This document shows positions 28,828-38,706 of a DNA stretch of 43,354 nucleotides, piece by piece. The translations under genes were made by a program, and so were the position numbers. The DNA lies in assembly GCA_013530545.1 (NCBI GenBank), contig SPVA01000065.1, forward strand, positions 1 to 43,354. The letters are read 5' to 3'. The notes under the pieces are model-generated. The model was given only the letters and a program-made list of their open reading frames with translations. It was not told where the DNA came from and did not search any database. Position 1 is the stretch's first letter, and each line of letters begins with the position of its first letter. Source of the stretch: Acinetobacter lwoffii. GTDB taxonomy: Bacteria > Pseudomonadota > Gammaproteobacteria > Pseudomonadales > Moraxellaceae.

Positions 28828-28845
28828 CTGTAACTTATCTGTCAT
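28828..28845 (+). promoter_or_regulatory. Proximal Pho box upstream of pstS
   Basis: CTGTAAC-TTAT-CTGTCAT is a near-consensus PhoB site (two CTGTnAn repeats at 11-bp spacing), about 92 bp before the pstS start. A TAAAAT element at 28850 may be the -10. Phosphate-starvation control of pstSCAB is the expected outcome. Confidence 0.8.
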
Positions 28846-28937
28846 ATTCTAAAATCAAAATGCAGGTATCGAAAGAAGTACAAAACTGAATAAAAAGTGG
28901 TGTACTCCAAATTTGCATAAATGAGAGAGATACTAGA

Positions 28938-29969
28938 ATGCGCTTTACAAATATAGCTTTAGCATTAGCAGTAACCGGGGCAACTGCTGTAACGACTGCA
29001 CACGCAGCACGTGACACCATTCAAATTGCAGGTTCTTCAACTGTACTTCCATATGCCAGTATCGTGGCAGAAGAATTCGGTAATACTTTTCCACAGTTTA
29101 AAACACCAGTTGTCGGTTCTGGCGGTTCTTCAGGTGGTTTAAAGCAGTTCTGTAATGGCGTGGGTGATAACACGATTGATATCGCAAACTCTTCTCGTCA
29201 AATCAAAAGTACTGAACTGGCAGAATGTAAAAAGAATGGCGTTAACCAAGTCCTAGAAATCAAAATTGGTTATGACGGTATTGTATTTGCATCGAATGCC
29301 AATAAAGCGGCTTATAAGTTACGTCCACAACATGTCTTCGCTGCACTTGCTGCACAACTTCCATCAAATGGCAAAATGGTCGCTAACCCGTACACGCGTT
29401 GGAACCAAATTGACAAAGCACTTCCAAATGAACCTATCACCCTGGTAATTCCTGCGTCGAATCATGGTACGCGCGAAGTCTTCCAGGAGAAAATGGTGGA
29501 TGCAGGTTGTGAAACGTACGCTGCAATTAAGTCTCTAGATAAAGATGCCAAGAAAAAAGCTTGTACAACATTCCGTAAAGATGGCCGTGTGGTTGAGATT
29601 GCCGGTGACTATACCGAAACATTGGCACGTTTAAAAACTTCTCCAAGTGCGGTAGGTGTGTTTGGCCTAGGTTTCTATGACCAGAACCGTGACCGTCTAC
29701 GTGTTGCCACAGTGAACAATGTAGCGCCTTCTGAAAAGACCATCTTGAATGGTGCTTATCCGGTATCGCGCCCATTGTTCTTCTACGTAAAAGGCGAGCA
29801 CTTGAAATCAATCAAAGGCTTACCGCAGTTCACAGAATACTTCCTGAACAAGAAAGTATCTGGCAAAGGCTCTAAGCTGGAAAAAGCAGGTCTGATTTCA
29901 ATGTCTGATAAAGAACGTGCAGCAGTCCTGGTAAATTTCAAGGCTGGTAAAGCGGTCGTTGTGAAGTAA
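28938..29969 (+). CDS. pstS: Phosphate ABC transporter, periplasmic binding protein
   Basis: A 343-aa exported protein with a signal peptide (cleavage after AHA, before ARDTIQ). The mature N-terminus IQIAGSSTVLPYASIVAEEF and the GSGGSSGGLKQFCNG loop are the phosphate-binding motifs of PstS-like proteins. IANSSRQIK near residue 75 adds another binding segment. It belongs to the PBP2-like PstS family rather than the classical E. coli subtype. A GAGAGAG element precedes the ATG. A hairpin with a T run follows before pstC, which may keep PstS made in excess over the membrane subunits. Confidence 0.94.
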   Translation: MRFTNIALALAVTGATAVTTAHAARDTIQIAGSSTVLPYASIVAEEFGNTFPQFKTPVVGSGGSSGGLKQFCNGVGDNTIDIANSSRQIKSTELAECKKNGVNQVLEIKIGYDGIVFASNANKAAYKLRPQHVFAALAAQLPSNGKMVANPYTRWNQIDKALPNEPITLVIPASNHGTREVFQEKMVDAGCETYAAIKSLDKDAKKKACTTFRKDGRVVEIAGDYTETLARLKTSPSAVGVFGLGFYDQNRDRLRVATVNNVAPSEKTILNGAYPVSRPLFFYVKGEHLKSIKGLPQFTEYFLNKKVSGKGSKLEKAGLISMSDKERAAVLVNFKAGKAVVVK

Positions 29970-29986
29970 TAAATGATTTTGAAAAT

Positions 29987-30020
29987 GCTGGTGGTAGGGT
30001 CAACCTACCATCGGCTTTTT
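29987..30020 (+). terminator. Intra-operon hairpin between pstS and pstC
   Basis: GCTGGTGGTAGG pairs with CCTACCATCGGC (two or three wobble pairs) around GTCAA and is followed by TTTTT. A partial terminator here would lower pstCAB transcription compared with pstS. It may also protect the pstS message from 3' decay. Confidence 0.65.
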
Positions 30021-30073
30021 GCGATAAACAAGTTTTTTCAAACCATGAAAATTGAAAAAACAGTGGAGAATAC

Positions 30074-31453
30074 ATGAATCTGCTACTTATAGGTGTGTTA
30101 TTGGCCATCATGGCCATAGCCTATCAAATCGGATTAAGTAAAAGCCGTAGCTTAGCAGGTAAGGGAAGCAATTCTGCAAACTTACACTCGCGTCCCGGAT
30201 ATTATGGTGCCCTGGTTGCACTATGGTGTGGTATCCCTGCGTTTTTAATTTTGATTGTTTGGAATATGGTGGAACCCACTTTTCTGGAGCAGGTGGTACT
30301 CAACCATTTGCCAGAAAATGTTTCGGCCAGTCTGGATCCGGCAAGTCTGAGTGTTGTGATTGATCGCGTTCAAGCACTTGCCTCAGGTTTCGGGGTGAGT
30401 GATACACCTGCAGCCTATGAAGTCGCAGCTGCGGAACAGCTGGCTAAATTCTCGACCATTGGTACGTTTGCCAAATTGGCAGTGGTGATTTCGGCGGCGC
30501 TGGCTGGTCTGGTCTGGGCCAAGAAACATATTAGCCAGGAATTCCGTGCACGTAACCAAGTCGAAAAAATGATTAATATCGGCCTGGCATTGTGTTCGGG
30601 TGTGGCGATTCTGACCACTCTCGGGATTGTGATGTCGATGTTTGGCGAGGCAATGCGTTTCTTCAGCTTTGTCAGCCCACTGGATTTCTTCTTTGGTACT
30701 CAATGGAACCCAGGGTTTAGCACCTCTGGCAGTGCTGAAGGCAGTTATGGTTTATTGCCACTGCTCTGGGGCACGCTCATGGTCAGCGGGATCGCACTTT
30801 TAGTTGCAGTTCCGGTTGGTCTGATGATTGCGATCTATCTGGCAGAATATGCTTCACCGCGATTCCGCTCTTGGGCAAAACCTACGATTGAAGTGTTGGC
30901 GGGTATTCCTACGATTGTCTATGGTGTCTTTGCCTTGATGATCATCGGTCCATTCCTTAAAAGCATGGGTGCTCTGGTCGGACTCGAAATTAATGCCACC
31001 AGTGCGCTGACCGCCGGTCTGGTCATGGGCATCATGATCATTCCATTTGTATCTTCTTTGTCAGACGACATCATCACTCAGGTGCCGCGTGCCTTACGTG
31101 ATGGTTCTTTGGGCTTGGGGGCGACCAAATCTGAAACGATTCGTCAGGTGGTTTTACCCGCAGCCCTACCGGGTATTATCGGTGCGTTCCTGTTGGCGGC
31201 ATCACGTGCGATTGGTGAAACCATGATTGTGGTTCTTGCAGCCGGGAACAGTCCGCAGTTGCATGCCAATCCGCTTGAAGCCGTATCTACGGTCACGATT
31301 ACTATCGTGAATCAGCTAACTGGCGATACCGATTTTGCAAGTCCGCAAGCACTGGTGGCCTTTGCGCTAGGACTGACGCTATTCGTCATTACCTTAGGTT
31401 TGAACATTGTTGCACTGATCATCGTGCGTAAATATCGTGAGCAATACGACTAA
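30074..31453 (+). CDS. pstC: Phosphate ABC transporter permease PstC
   Basis: A 459-aa inner membrane permease, about 140 residues longer than E. coli PstC. Extra N-terminal helices and a periplasmic segment (about residues 1-200) precede the transporter core. The core begins near WGTLMVSGIALLVAVPVG, and the cytoplasmic EAA loop is in the REGSLGLGATKSETIRQ-like stretch around residue 350 (here DGSLGLGATKSETIRQ). IYLAEYASPRFR and EVLAGIPTIVYGVFAL are typical PstC features. Its TAA overlaps the pstA ATG by one base, so translation is coupled. The RBS is GGAG (TGGAGAA) before ATG. Confidence 0.93.
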   Translation: MNLLLIGVLLAIMAIAYQIGLSKSRSLAGKGSNSANLHSRPGYYGALVALWCGIPAFLILIVWNMVEPTFLEQVVLNHLPENVSASLDPASLSVVIDRVQALASGFGVSDTPAAYEVAAAEQLAKFSTIGTFAKLAVVISAALAGLVWAKKHISQEFRARNQVEKMINIGLALCSGVAILTTLGIVMSMFGEAMRFFSFVSPLDFFFGTQWNPGFSTSGSAEGSYGLLPLLWGTLMVSGIALLVAVPVGLMIAIYLAEYASPRFRSWAKPTIEVLAGIPTIVYGVFALMIIGPFLKSMGALVGLEINATSALTAGLVMGIMIIPFVSSLSDDIITQVPRALRDGSLGLGATKSETIRQVVLPAALPGIIGAFLLAASRAIGETMIVVLAAGNSPQLHANPLEAVSTVTITIVNQLTGDTDFASPQALVAFALGLTLFVITLGLNIVALIIVRKYREQYD

Positions 31454-32844
31454 TGAGTACTTCAAATACAACGCCTGTGGATCAGCGTATTGATCCATCC
31501 ATCGCCGCCGAGCTGCGTGAAAAGCGTAAGAAGACCATTCAAAGCTCTTTGGCACGACGTCATCGTAAAGAAAAAACCTTCCGTTTATTTGGTTTCTCTG
31601 CGGTACTGGCAGGTCTGTTCTTTGTGGTATTGCTGTTCGGGAGTATTTTATCCAAAGGTTTGCCTGCATTCTGGCAAAGCAGCATGAGTTTGCCGATTCA
31701 TTTCGATCCAGCCATTGTGGATATTGGTCCAAAACCAAAGCCAGCTGCAGGAGAATCTCCAGCACAGTTTGAAGATCGCTTTATCGCATGGCAGACCGAA
31801 GTCGGAATGGTGGATTGGGATGCGTTGATTATCAACGGTATGATCGCCAAAGACAGCAAGCTGGAAAGCCAGCGTGATGAACTGGGTTTTTTATATACCA
31901 GTTCAGAAGCTTACCGCTTGCGTGACATGGTCATGAATGATCCGAGTCTGGTTGGTCAAAGTAAGGAAGTGAAAATTCTGGCGGATGCCAATATCGATGT
32001 CTGGTTGGCGGGAAATATTGACCGTGATCTCCCTGATGAACAGCAGCAGCTCAGTCCTGAAGTACGTCAGGTGGCGGACGAGATGAAAGCCGCTGGTGTG
32101 ATTGAAAACAGTTTTAATACCAATATTTTTACCAGTCCTGATTCGCGCAGCTCACCGGCAACTTCTGGCTTGGCAGGCGCCTTCATGGGCTCACTGTTCA
32201 TGATGATGATCGTGATCTTTATCTCGATTCCAATCGGGGTGGCATCGGCGGTCTATCTGGAAGAGTTTGCACCGAAGAACTGGATCACCGATGTGGTTGA
32301 GGTCAATATCAATAACTTGGCAGCTGTACCATCGATTGTTTTCGGTCTATTGGGTGCAGCGATCTTCATTGGCTGGATGCATTTGCCACTGTCAGCACCA
32401 TTGGTGGGTGGTCTAGTACTGAGTCTGATGACCTTGCCAACCGTGATCATTACCACACGTGCATCACTCAAAGCCGTTCCGCCTTCGATTCGTCAGGCAG
32501 CTTTAGGACTCGGTGCTTCCCGCATCCAGACAGTATTCCATCATGTCTTGCCTTTGGCTTTACCGGGTATTTTGACGGGCGCAATCATCGGAGTTGCACA
32601 AGCTTTGGGTGAAACTGCACCATTGTTATTAATCGGAATGAGTGCTTTTGTTGCCAGCGTTCCAGCCACACCATTTGATCAGTCAACGGCTTTACCTGTA
32701 CAGATTTTCTTATGGCAAGGCAATGAGTTGCGTAACTTCTTTGAAGGGCGTACCGCAGCAGCAATTATTGTACTTCTGGCCATGATGATCAGCTTGAACA
32801 GCTTGGCCATCTGGTTACGTAAGAAATTTGAAGTCCGTTGGTAA
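31453..32844 (+). CDS. pstA: Phosphate ABC transporter permease PstA
   Basis: A 463-aa permease compared with about 296 aa in E. coli. The first helix (about residues 45-67) is followed by a polar insertion of roughly 165 residues before the second helix near 240, so the enlargement is mainly one periplasmic domain. The core has [33 protein letters not shown] and the EAA loop [21 protein letters not shown]. It starts on the last base of the pstC stop codon. pstB follows after 13 bp. The insertion may touch PstS, but this is inference. Confidence 0.93.
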   Translation: MSTSNTTPVDQRIDPSIAAELREKRKKTIQSSLARRHRKEKTFRLFGFSAVLAGLFFVVLLFGSILSKGLPAFWQSSMSLPIHFDPAIVDIGPKPKPAAGESPAQFEDRFIAWQTEVGMVDWDALIINGMIAKDSKLESQRDELGFLYTSSEAYRLRDMVMNDPSLVGQSKEVKILADANIDVWLAGNIDRDLPDEQQQLSPEVRQVADEMKAAGVIENSFNTNIFTSPDSRSSPATSGLAGAFMGSLFMMMIVIFISIPIGVASAVYLEEFAPKNWITDVVEVNINNLAAVPSIVFGLLGAAIFIGWMHLPLSAPLVGGLVLSLMTLPTVIITTRASLKAVPPSIRQAALGLGASRIQTVFHHVLPLALPGILTGAIIGVAQALGETAPLLLIGMSAFVASVPATPFDQSTALPVQIFLWQGNELRNFFEGRTAAAIIVLLAMMISLNSLAIWLRKKFEVRW

Positions 32845-32857
32845 TAGGGGCAGAATC

Positions 32858-33772
32858 ATGAACACAACTGTTATTCAAAATTCCTTAAAAAAGGATCAAA
32901 TCGTGAATCCACAACAGACACAATTCACCTCGGATGAGGCAACTCAAAAGCCAGCAACTCCGTTTGTTTCCCAGTTCGATACGCAAAGTAGCAGCAAAAA
33001 AGATGCGAAGTCGACGAATGTGAAACTTAGTACTTCTAATGTGCATGTGTACTATGGTGAAGCGGAAGCGATTAAAGGCATTGACCTGAATATTTATGAA
33101 AATGAAGTGATTGCTTTTATTGGGCCATCAGGCTGTGGTAAATCGACCTTTCTGCGTACCTTAAACCGCATGAACGATACCATTGATAGCTGTCGTGTGA
33201 CCGGTAAAGTGATGCTGGATAATCAGGATATTTATGATCCAAATCTTGATGTGGTCTTGCTACGTGCTCAAGTCGGGATGGTGTTCCAGAAGCCGAACCC
33301 ATTTCCAAAATCAATCTTCGATAATGTCTCCTATGGTCCGAAGCTGCATGGTTTGGCACGTGACAAGTACGATCTTGAAGAAATTGTAGAAGGTAGCTTG
33401 CGTAAAGCTGGTTTGTGGGAAGAAGTGAAAGATCGTTTGAACCAGCCAGGTACAGGTTTGTCCGGTGGTCAGCAGCAACGTCTGTGTATCGCGCGTACCA
33501 TTGCAGTCAGTCCGGAAGTCATTTTGATGGATGAACCGTGTTCGGCACTGGATCCCATTGCAACGGCCAAAGTGGAAGAGCTGATTTCTGAGCTATCTAC
33601 GCAATATACCATCGCGATTGTAACGCACTCCATGCAACAGGCAGCACGTGTATCAGATCGTACTGCTTATTTCCATTTGGGTGATCTGATTGAAGTCAAC
33701 TCGACCGAAAAAGTCTTTACCCAGCCGGATCATCAGTTGACTGAAGCCTATATTACCGGGCGTTTCGGTTAA
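32858..33772 (+). CDS. pstB: Phosphate ABC transporter ATP-binding protein PstB
   Basis: A 304-aa ATPase with Walker [10 protein letters not shown] near residue 88, the signature [13 protein letters not shown] near 203 and Walker [14 protein letters not shown] near 223. The PstB-specific region [20 protein letters not shown] is also present. About 55 residues of low-complexity polar sequence precede the ABC domain, which makes it longer than E. coli PstB (257 aa). The ATG at 32858 follows an AGGGG element and is preferred to the in-frame upstream ATG at 32828, which would overlap pstA. phoU does not follow. A terminator ends the operon. Confidence 0.94.
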   Translation: MNTTVIQNSLKKDQIVNPQQTQFTSDEATQKPATPFVSQFDTQSSSKKDAKSTNVKLSTSNVHVYYGEAEAIKGIDLNIYENEVIAFIGPSGCGKSTFLRTLNRMNDTIDSCRVTGKVMLDNQDIYDPNLDVVLLRAQVGMVFQKPNPFPKSIFDNVSYGPKLHGLARDKYDLEEIVEGSLRKAGLWEEVKDRLNQPGTGLSGGQQQRLCIARTIAVSPEVILMDEPCSALDPIATAKVEELISELSTQYTIAIVTHSMQQAARVSDRTAYFHLGDLIEVNSTEKVFTQPDHQLTEAYITGRFG

Positions 33773-33787
33773 TCCGATATCTAGAAT

Positions 33788-33810
33788 AAGAGCCGCAAGG
33801 CTCTTTTTTT
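33788..33810 (+). terminator. Terminator of pstSCAB
   Basis: AAGAGCC / GGCTCTT stem with a GCAA tetraloop and a T run, 16 bp after the pstB stop codon. Confidence 0.9.
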
Positions 33811-33923
33811 ATAGGTGAAATAGATGGTGATAATCGTAATAATTCTCGAAATAAAGTTGAAAAAAACCGAAATTGACCTAATCTAAAGGAATAAATCCGA
33901 ATTAAATAGAGAATAGATTTTTT

Positions 33924-34886
33924 ATGTTATTTCATACTCCGAAACTGTCCGCTGAAATCCGTATTAGTCATCTCAATGCGCGTATCAATGAACAACGAAA
34001 AAAGATAGCGCAAACTACTGGCTCTAAACTGGAACTTTTACAGTTATCGCAACAACTGTCAAAAGAAGCGCGTGCGCGTAAGAAAACCAATCAAAAAATC
34101 TATGTACTCGATTTTAAAGGTGATATGGCGGCTTCTGCGGTAGAAGGCTTACGTGAAGAAATCACCCTGATTCTGGCCACTGCCAAAGCAGGTCGTGACC
34201 GTGTGGTGGTGCGTCTGGAAAGTCCGGGTGGCATGGTACATGGTTATGGACTTGCAGCAGCTCAACTGGTACGTTTACGTGAGGCAGGTTTTCATTTGAC
34301 CATCTGTGTCGATAAAGTGGCGGCCAGTGGCGGTTATATGATGGCGTGTATCGCCAATGAGATTATTTCTGCACCATTCGCGATTGTCGGTTCAATTGGT
34401 GTAGTTGCTCAAGTCCCCAACTTTAACCGTCTGCTGAAAGACAATAAAATCGACTTTGAACTCTATACCGCAGGACAGTACAAACGTACCGTGACCATGT
34501 TTGGTGAAAATACTGAAGAGGGCAAGGCCAAGTTTGAAGAAGAATTACAGCAAACCCATGCTTTATTCAAACATTTTGTTGAGAAGTATCGCCCGCAGCT
34601 GAATATTGAAAAAGTGGCCACTGGTGAGCATTGGTATGGCCGGGATGCGCTGGATCTAAATCTGGTGGATAAACTGCAAACCTCAGACGAATATCTGCTC
34701 AACTTGTTGCCCCAACATGATATCTATTCCATCCAGACCCGCAAGAAACCAACTTTGGGCGAAAAGCTGGGTCTGCAAGCCGCACAAATTGCTGATTCAC
34801 TGGTACCTACTGTCATGAATAAAGTTATGGAAAGCTTAAGTAAAGCCAATGCAAATTTGGTGCAAATGCGTGATCCAAAACTTTAA
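33924..34886 (+). CDS. SohB/SppA-like S49 family peptidase
   Basis: A 320-aa protein of the S49 serine peptidase family, which uses a Ser-Lys dyad. The likely nucleophile is S135 in KVAASGGYMMACIA and the general base K187 in GQYKRTVTMFGENT. The core starts at KIYVLDFKGDMAAS near residue 58 and includes VVRLESPGGMVHGYG near 93. Unlike E. coli SohB it has no N-terminal membrane helix or signal peptide; residues 1-55 are a charged, coiled-coil-like stretch, so a soluble form is predicted. The last codons (MRDPKL) are duplicated 878 bp downstream, with two orphan genes in between. Confidence 0.85.
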   Translation: MLFHTPKLSAEIRISHLNARINEQRKKIAQTTGSKLELLQLSQQLSKEARARKKTNQKIYVLDFKGDMAASAVEGLREEITLILATAKAGRDRVVVRLESPGGMVHGYGLAAAQLVRLREAGFHLTICVDKVAASGGYMMACIANEIISAPFAIVGSIGVVAQVPNFNRLLKDNKIDFELYTAGQYKRTVTMFGENTEEGKAKFEEELQQTHALFKHFVEKYRPQLNIEKVATGEHWYGRDALDLNLVDKLQTSDEYLLNLLPQHDIYSIQTRKKPTLGEKLGLQAAQIADSLVPTVMNKVMESLSKANANLVQMRDPKL

Positions 34887-34891
34887 TTCAG
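34864..34891 (+). repeat. Direct repeat copy 1 (3' end of the sohB-like gene)
   Basis: These 28 bp, starting AAATGCGTGATCC and running past the TAA stop codon, are identical to 35742-35769. The copy covers the final MRDPKL codons and 5 nt beyond the stop. Similarity resumes farther on, at the terminator hairpin. Confidence 0.9.
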
Positions 34892-34911
34892 TTGATCTTG
34901 AATGAATTTTA

Positions 34912-34938
34912 AAGCTCACTGCGGTGGGCTTTTTTTTT
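34912..34938 (+). terminator. Terminator of the sohB-like gene (copy 1)
   Basis: AAGCTCAC / GTGGGCTT stem with one G-T pair, a TGCG loop and a long T run. A similar hairpin follows the second repeat copy. Confidence 0.85.
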
Positions 34939-34991
34939 GAAATCATACTATTATGATATAAGTGAAGCACTTTGATTGAGTCTAGGCTCAT

Positions 34992-35423
34992 ATGCTCACG
35001 TTTATTTTGTTGCTTGGGTTTTTTAGTATCGTATTTATTCCGATGTTATGTATGCTTTATTCTGAAGCAAAATTAACTCAGGATGATTCTAAGAAGGTTT
35101 TGTTTTGGCTGAGTTTTCTACCCGGCGTTTGTATCTTTCTGCTGTATAGCTTTCTAAAGCCCAATGATCCACCTGTTATTCCATCGAAGGAATGTGGTGT
35201 TGTGCAGTTTTATCAGATGCATAAAGTTCGAGGTGGTAACGAATTTGAACGTGTGAGTATTCGCTTTGATGGCGCTCAATATAGTCGGCATTTATTCTTC
35301 GATAAGCATCTGGATAAAATTCCTCAAGGCCAAAAGGCCTGCTTTGAATATCTAGATAAATTCAAATATCCACATTTGTCAGAATCTAAGTTTATTCAAT
35401 GGGTTGAACCGAATGAAATGTAA
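34992..35423 (+). CDS. Orphan membrane-anchored protein of unknown function
   Basis: A 143-aa protein with two hydrophobic segments (residues 1-22 and 36-55) and a polar C-terminal domain from about residue 60. That domain reads CGVVQFYQMHKVRGGNEFERVSIRF-like beta-rich sequence (start C69) and contains a second cysteine near residue 113. No family is recognised. It lies between the two copies of the sohB 3' end together with the 79-aa gene, so it is probably cargo acquired with that segment. The ATG has only a weak TAGG element upstream. Real coding is supported by length and topology. Confidence 0.6.
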   Translation: MLTFILLLGFFSIVFIPMLCMLYSEAKLTQDDSKKVLFWLSFLPGVCIFLLYSFLKPNDPPVIPSKECGVVQFYQMHKVRGGNEFERVSIRFDGAQYSRHLFFDKHLDKIPQGQKACFEYLDKFKYPHLSESKFIQWVEPNEM

Positions 35424-35480
35424 ACCATCACTGAAACTAATCAGATAAAATAAAGCATATTTTATTGTTAGAGCAGAAAC

Positions 35481-35720
35481 ATGGCTATAGCTGAAGCATA
35501 TCTTGCAACGCAAAATTGTTACTTTAATTATGAATTTGAAGAACTTTATTTAGAGGATGATTTTCCTGAGGAGTTATCTGTATCACTACGTGGCATGATG
35601 TTCCGTCATGAGATTGAATATCCTGATACAACCTATTTCATTTATTACAGTGAGATGTTGACGGGTAATGAACTGCAAAAAATGAAAGATGATTGGATGC
35701 GATATTGCCCGCATTCATAA
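35481..35720 (+). CDS. Orphan small acidic protein of unknown function
   Basis: A 79-aa soluble, acidic and aromatic-rich protein (starts MAIAEAYLATQNCYFNYEFE, ends WMRYCPHS). No signal peptide or membrane helix is seen and no family is recognised. A GAGCAG element lies 6 nt before the ATG. It is the second gene inside the sohB-tail-flanked segment, 57 bp after the membrane protein. Small acidic proteins next to an unknown membrane protein sometimes act as immunity factors or antitoxins, but nothing here proves that. Confidence 0.55.
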   Translation: MAIAEAYLATQNCYFNYEFEELYLEDDFPEELSVSLRGMMFRHEIEYPDTTYFIYYSEMLTGNELQKMKDDWMRYCPHS

Positions 35721-35741
35721 TTGAAAAAAATGAATGTAATT

Positions 35742-35769
35742 AAATGCGTGATCCAAAACTTTAATTCAG
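35742..35769 (+). repeat. Direct repeat copy 2 (extra sohB 3' end)
   Basis: This is the 28-bp perfect copy of 34864-34891. It encodes MRDPKL and a stop but is detached from any gene. The sequence to its left (TGAATGTAATT) differs from that preceding copy 1, which gives a sharp left boundary. Confidence 0.9.
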
Positions 35770-35787
35770 CTATTAGTTTCTGATTTT

Positions 35788-35813
35788 AAAAGCTCACTTC
35801 GGTGAGTTTTTTT
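35788..35813 (+). terminator. Second copy of the sohB-type terminator
   Basis: AGCTCAC-TTCG-GTGAGTT with a T run resembles the first terminator but has diverged. It overlaps the last codons of the minus-strand yjdF-like gene. Confidence 0.75.
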
Positions 35814-36435
35814 GATTTTTCGGTATCAACTGCAGACCGCCTGTTATCGCCGCGCCAATCGTAGCAAGCAAGATGTCTTTGTGCGCATCCCACATATCAC
35901 CTTGTTGTCCATTATAGTTTTCAGCTTCCTCAGGAGATAAACCAATGGCAATCAGCCATTCCAGCCATTCATAGAGCATGCTACTGGCCACCACAAACTG
36001 AATCACCAGCAGGAAAATGACCACAGGTCTTTGCTGCGGCAACCAGACCTGAAACAGGCGATAGAAAATTGGATAAAGTAATAATCCGTAGGCCAGATGG
36101 ACAAAACGGTCAAACATATTGCGTGACCAGTGCATCGCTTCATTCAGATTAAAGCCAAAAATCTGTTCGATCCATTGGTTATAAGGCACATAAGAATACA
36201 GATAATGCGCAGCAATCACATGAACAATCAGAAAAAGAATATATAAATTAAAACTTAAAAAATTCAGCCCGATTTTATACAGGCAGATGAGCAGCATGAT
36301 GATCATGAAAACTGTGCCTGCCTGATGCAAGAGATAAGCTTCCAGTTCTAAAGGACGAATACTGGCAAGCAAAATCGCCAGAATTAAAATACCCAGGCTC
36401 GCGTAATGTTTGGCAGAAAGTCGATGCTCAATCAT
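35794..36435 (-). CDS. yjdF: DUF2238 (YjdF) family inner membrane protein
   Basis: A 213-aa protein with about six hydrophobic helices, of the DUF2238/YjdF family. Typical parts are AHYLYSYVPYNQW, MHWSRNMFDRFVHLAYGLLLYP and SSMLYEWLEWLIAI, followed by EEAENYNGQQGDMWDAHKDILLA-type loop residues near the end (begins EEAENYNGQQGDMWDAHK). Function is unknown. I chose the ATG of MIEHRLSAKH because it gives about the usual family length (E. coli about 209 aa); an ATG 13 codons upstream (36474) is possible. The final codons (KNQKNSPK) fall inside the terminator beside the second repeat, so its C-terminus may have been altered by the neighbouring rearrangement. Confidence 0.85.
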   Translation of the reverse strand: MIEHRLSAKHYASLGILILAILLASIRPLELEAYLLHQAGTVFMIIMLLICLYKIGLNFLSFNLYILFLIVHVIAAHYLYSYVPYNQWIEQIFGFNLNEAMHWSRNMFDRFVHLAYGLLLYPIFYRLFQVWLPQQRPVVIFLLVIQFVVASSMLYEWLEWLIAIGLSPEEAENYNGQQGDMWDAHKDILLATIGAAITGGLQLIPKNQKNSPK

Positions 36436-36480
36436 GTCGTTATTATGAAATATCTTTTTTAGAATAAAACACATTATAAA

Positions 36481-36513
36481 TAAAAAGGCGAAGCCTGAGC
36501 TTCGCCTTTTCGT
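36481..36513 (-). terminator. Terminator of the nudJ-mnmA-hflD-purB unit
   Basis: AAAAGGCGAAGC / GCTTCGCCTTTT is a perfect 12-bp stem with a 4-nt loop. It ends in T on the minus strand, 12 bp beyond the purB stop codon. Confidence 0.9.
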
Positions 36514-36524
36514 CTTATTGCAAA

Positions 36525-37922
<1,398 letters not shown>

Positions 37923-37967
37923 TTAGATTTTGGAATTAAACGTAAAACGAAACACGTGCAGCATCAG

Positions 37968-38699
37968 TTAAACCACCTGAAACTGTAAACGCGCTAGATT
38001 CTGAATATCTTGTAGCAACTTGCGTTTGCCAAATACCATGCCCCAAGAGCTGCCACCGAGCTGACGCCACAGATGCGCCATTTGCAAACCGGTAAATAAA
38101 GAAGCGCGGATCCGGTTGGTGTGTCCGGCATCTTTAAAGGCTTCGGCATTACCACGCACCATAATGCGCGGATTAATCTGTCCGGCAGTATCGACATAGG
38201 TTTGAGCGAGATTGGCAATGATGCTGGGGTGCAGGTAATTATTATCGAAGAAGGAGAGCTGTCTGAGAATTTTCTGTTGGGACTGTTCAATAATTTCAAC
38301 AAATTTGGGATTGCTATAGACCTTCTTTTCTAACTGAAGAAGTGCCATCGCATAGCTCATGGGAAGTTTAGTGCTGGAAAGTTTTGGAATTCTGGATTTT
38401 GGAGAAGTATTGAAGGGTTGAATAATGCTGCTTTCTAATGTTTTTAAACCTAAGGAAATATCGGCCAGTTGATTAAAAAAGTCGAGCGTCTGGGCATTCT
38501 GATTGCTGCCGGGACGGATATTAAGACTGGCTCTAATCAACTGTTCAAAATAAAAGTTACCACTTTCACCAATGCTTTGCTGACCCGTCAATGCGGTCAT
38601 ATGGGTCAGCTGGGTGGCCTGAAACACACCCGCTAATGCCAAAGCACGATTTTGACGAGTATTCAACGTTGTGGCCGGTTGAAATGGTAACTCCGTCAT
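37968..38699 (-). CDS. hflD: High-frequency lysogenization protein HflD homolog
   Basis: A 243-aa helical protein of the HflD family (213 aa in E. coli). Family patterns are [23 protein letters not shown] near residue 18 (starts [18 protein letters not shown]), [22 protein letters not shown] near 145 (starts [18 protein letters not shown]) and a C-terminal [22 protein letters not shown] (starts [18 protein letters not shown]). In E. coli HflD is membrane-associated and affects lambda lysogeny through CII. The host role is unknown. It sits 7 bp after mnmA and 54 bp before purB, the standard gammaproteobacterial order. Confidence 0.92.
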   Translation of the reverse strand: MTELPFQPATTLNTRQNRALALAGVFQATQLTHMTALTGQQSIGESGNFYFEQLIRASLNIRPGSNQNAQTLDFFNQLADISLGLKTLESSIIQPFNTSPKSRIPKLSSTKLPMSYAMALLQLEKKVYSNPKFVEIIEQSQQKILRQLSFFDNNYLHPSIIANLAQTYVDTAGQINPRIMVRGNAEAFKDAGHTNRIRASLFTGLQMAHLWRQLGGSSWGMVFGKRKLLQDIQNLARLQFQVV

Positions 38700-38706
38700 G
38701 CCGAAT

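Noticed and set aside
28701..28889. 62-codon plus-strand frame upstream of pstS
   Set aside because: TTG start, lysine/asparagine-rich AT composition, and it runs across the proximal Pho box.
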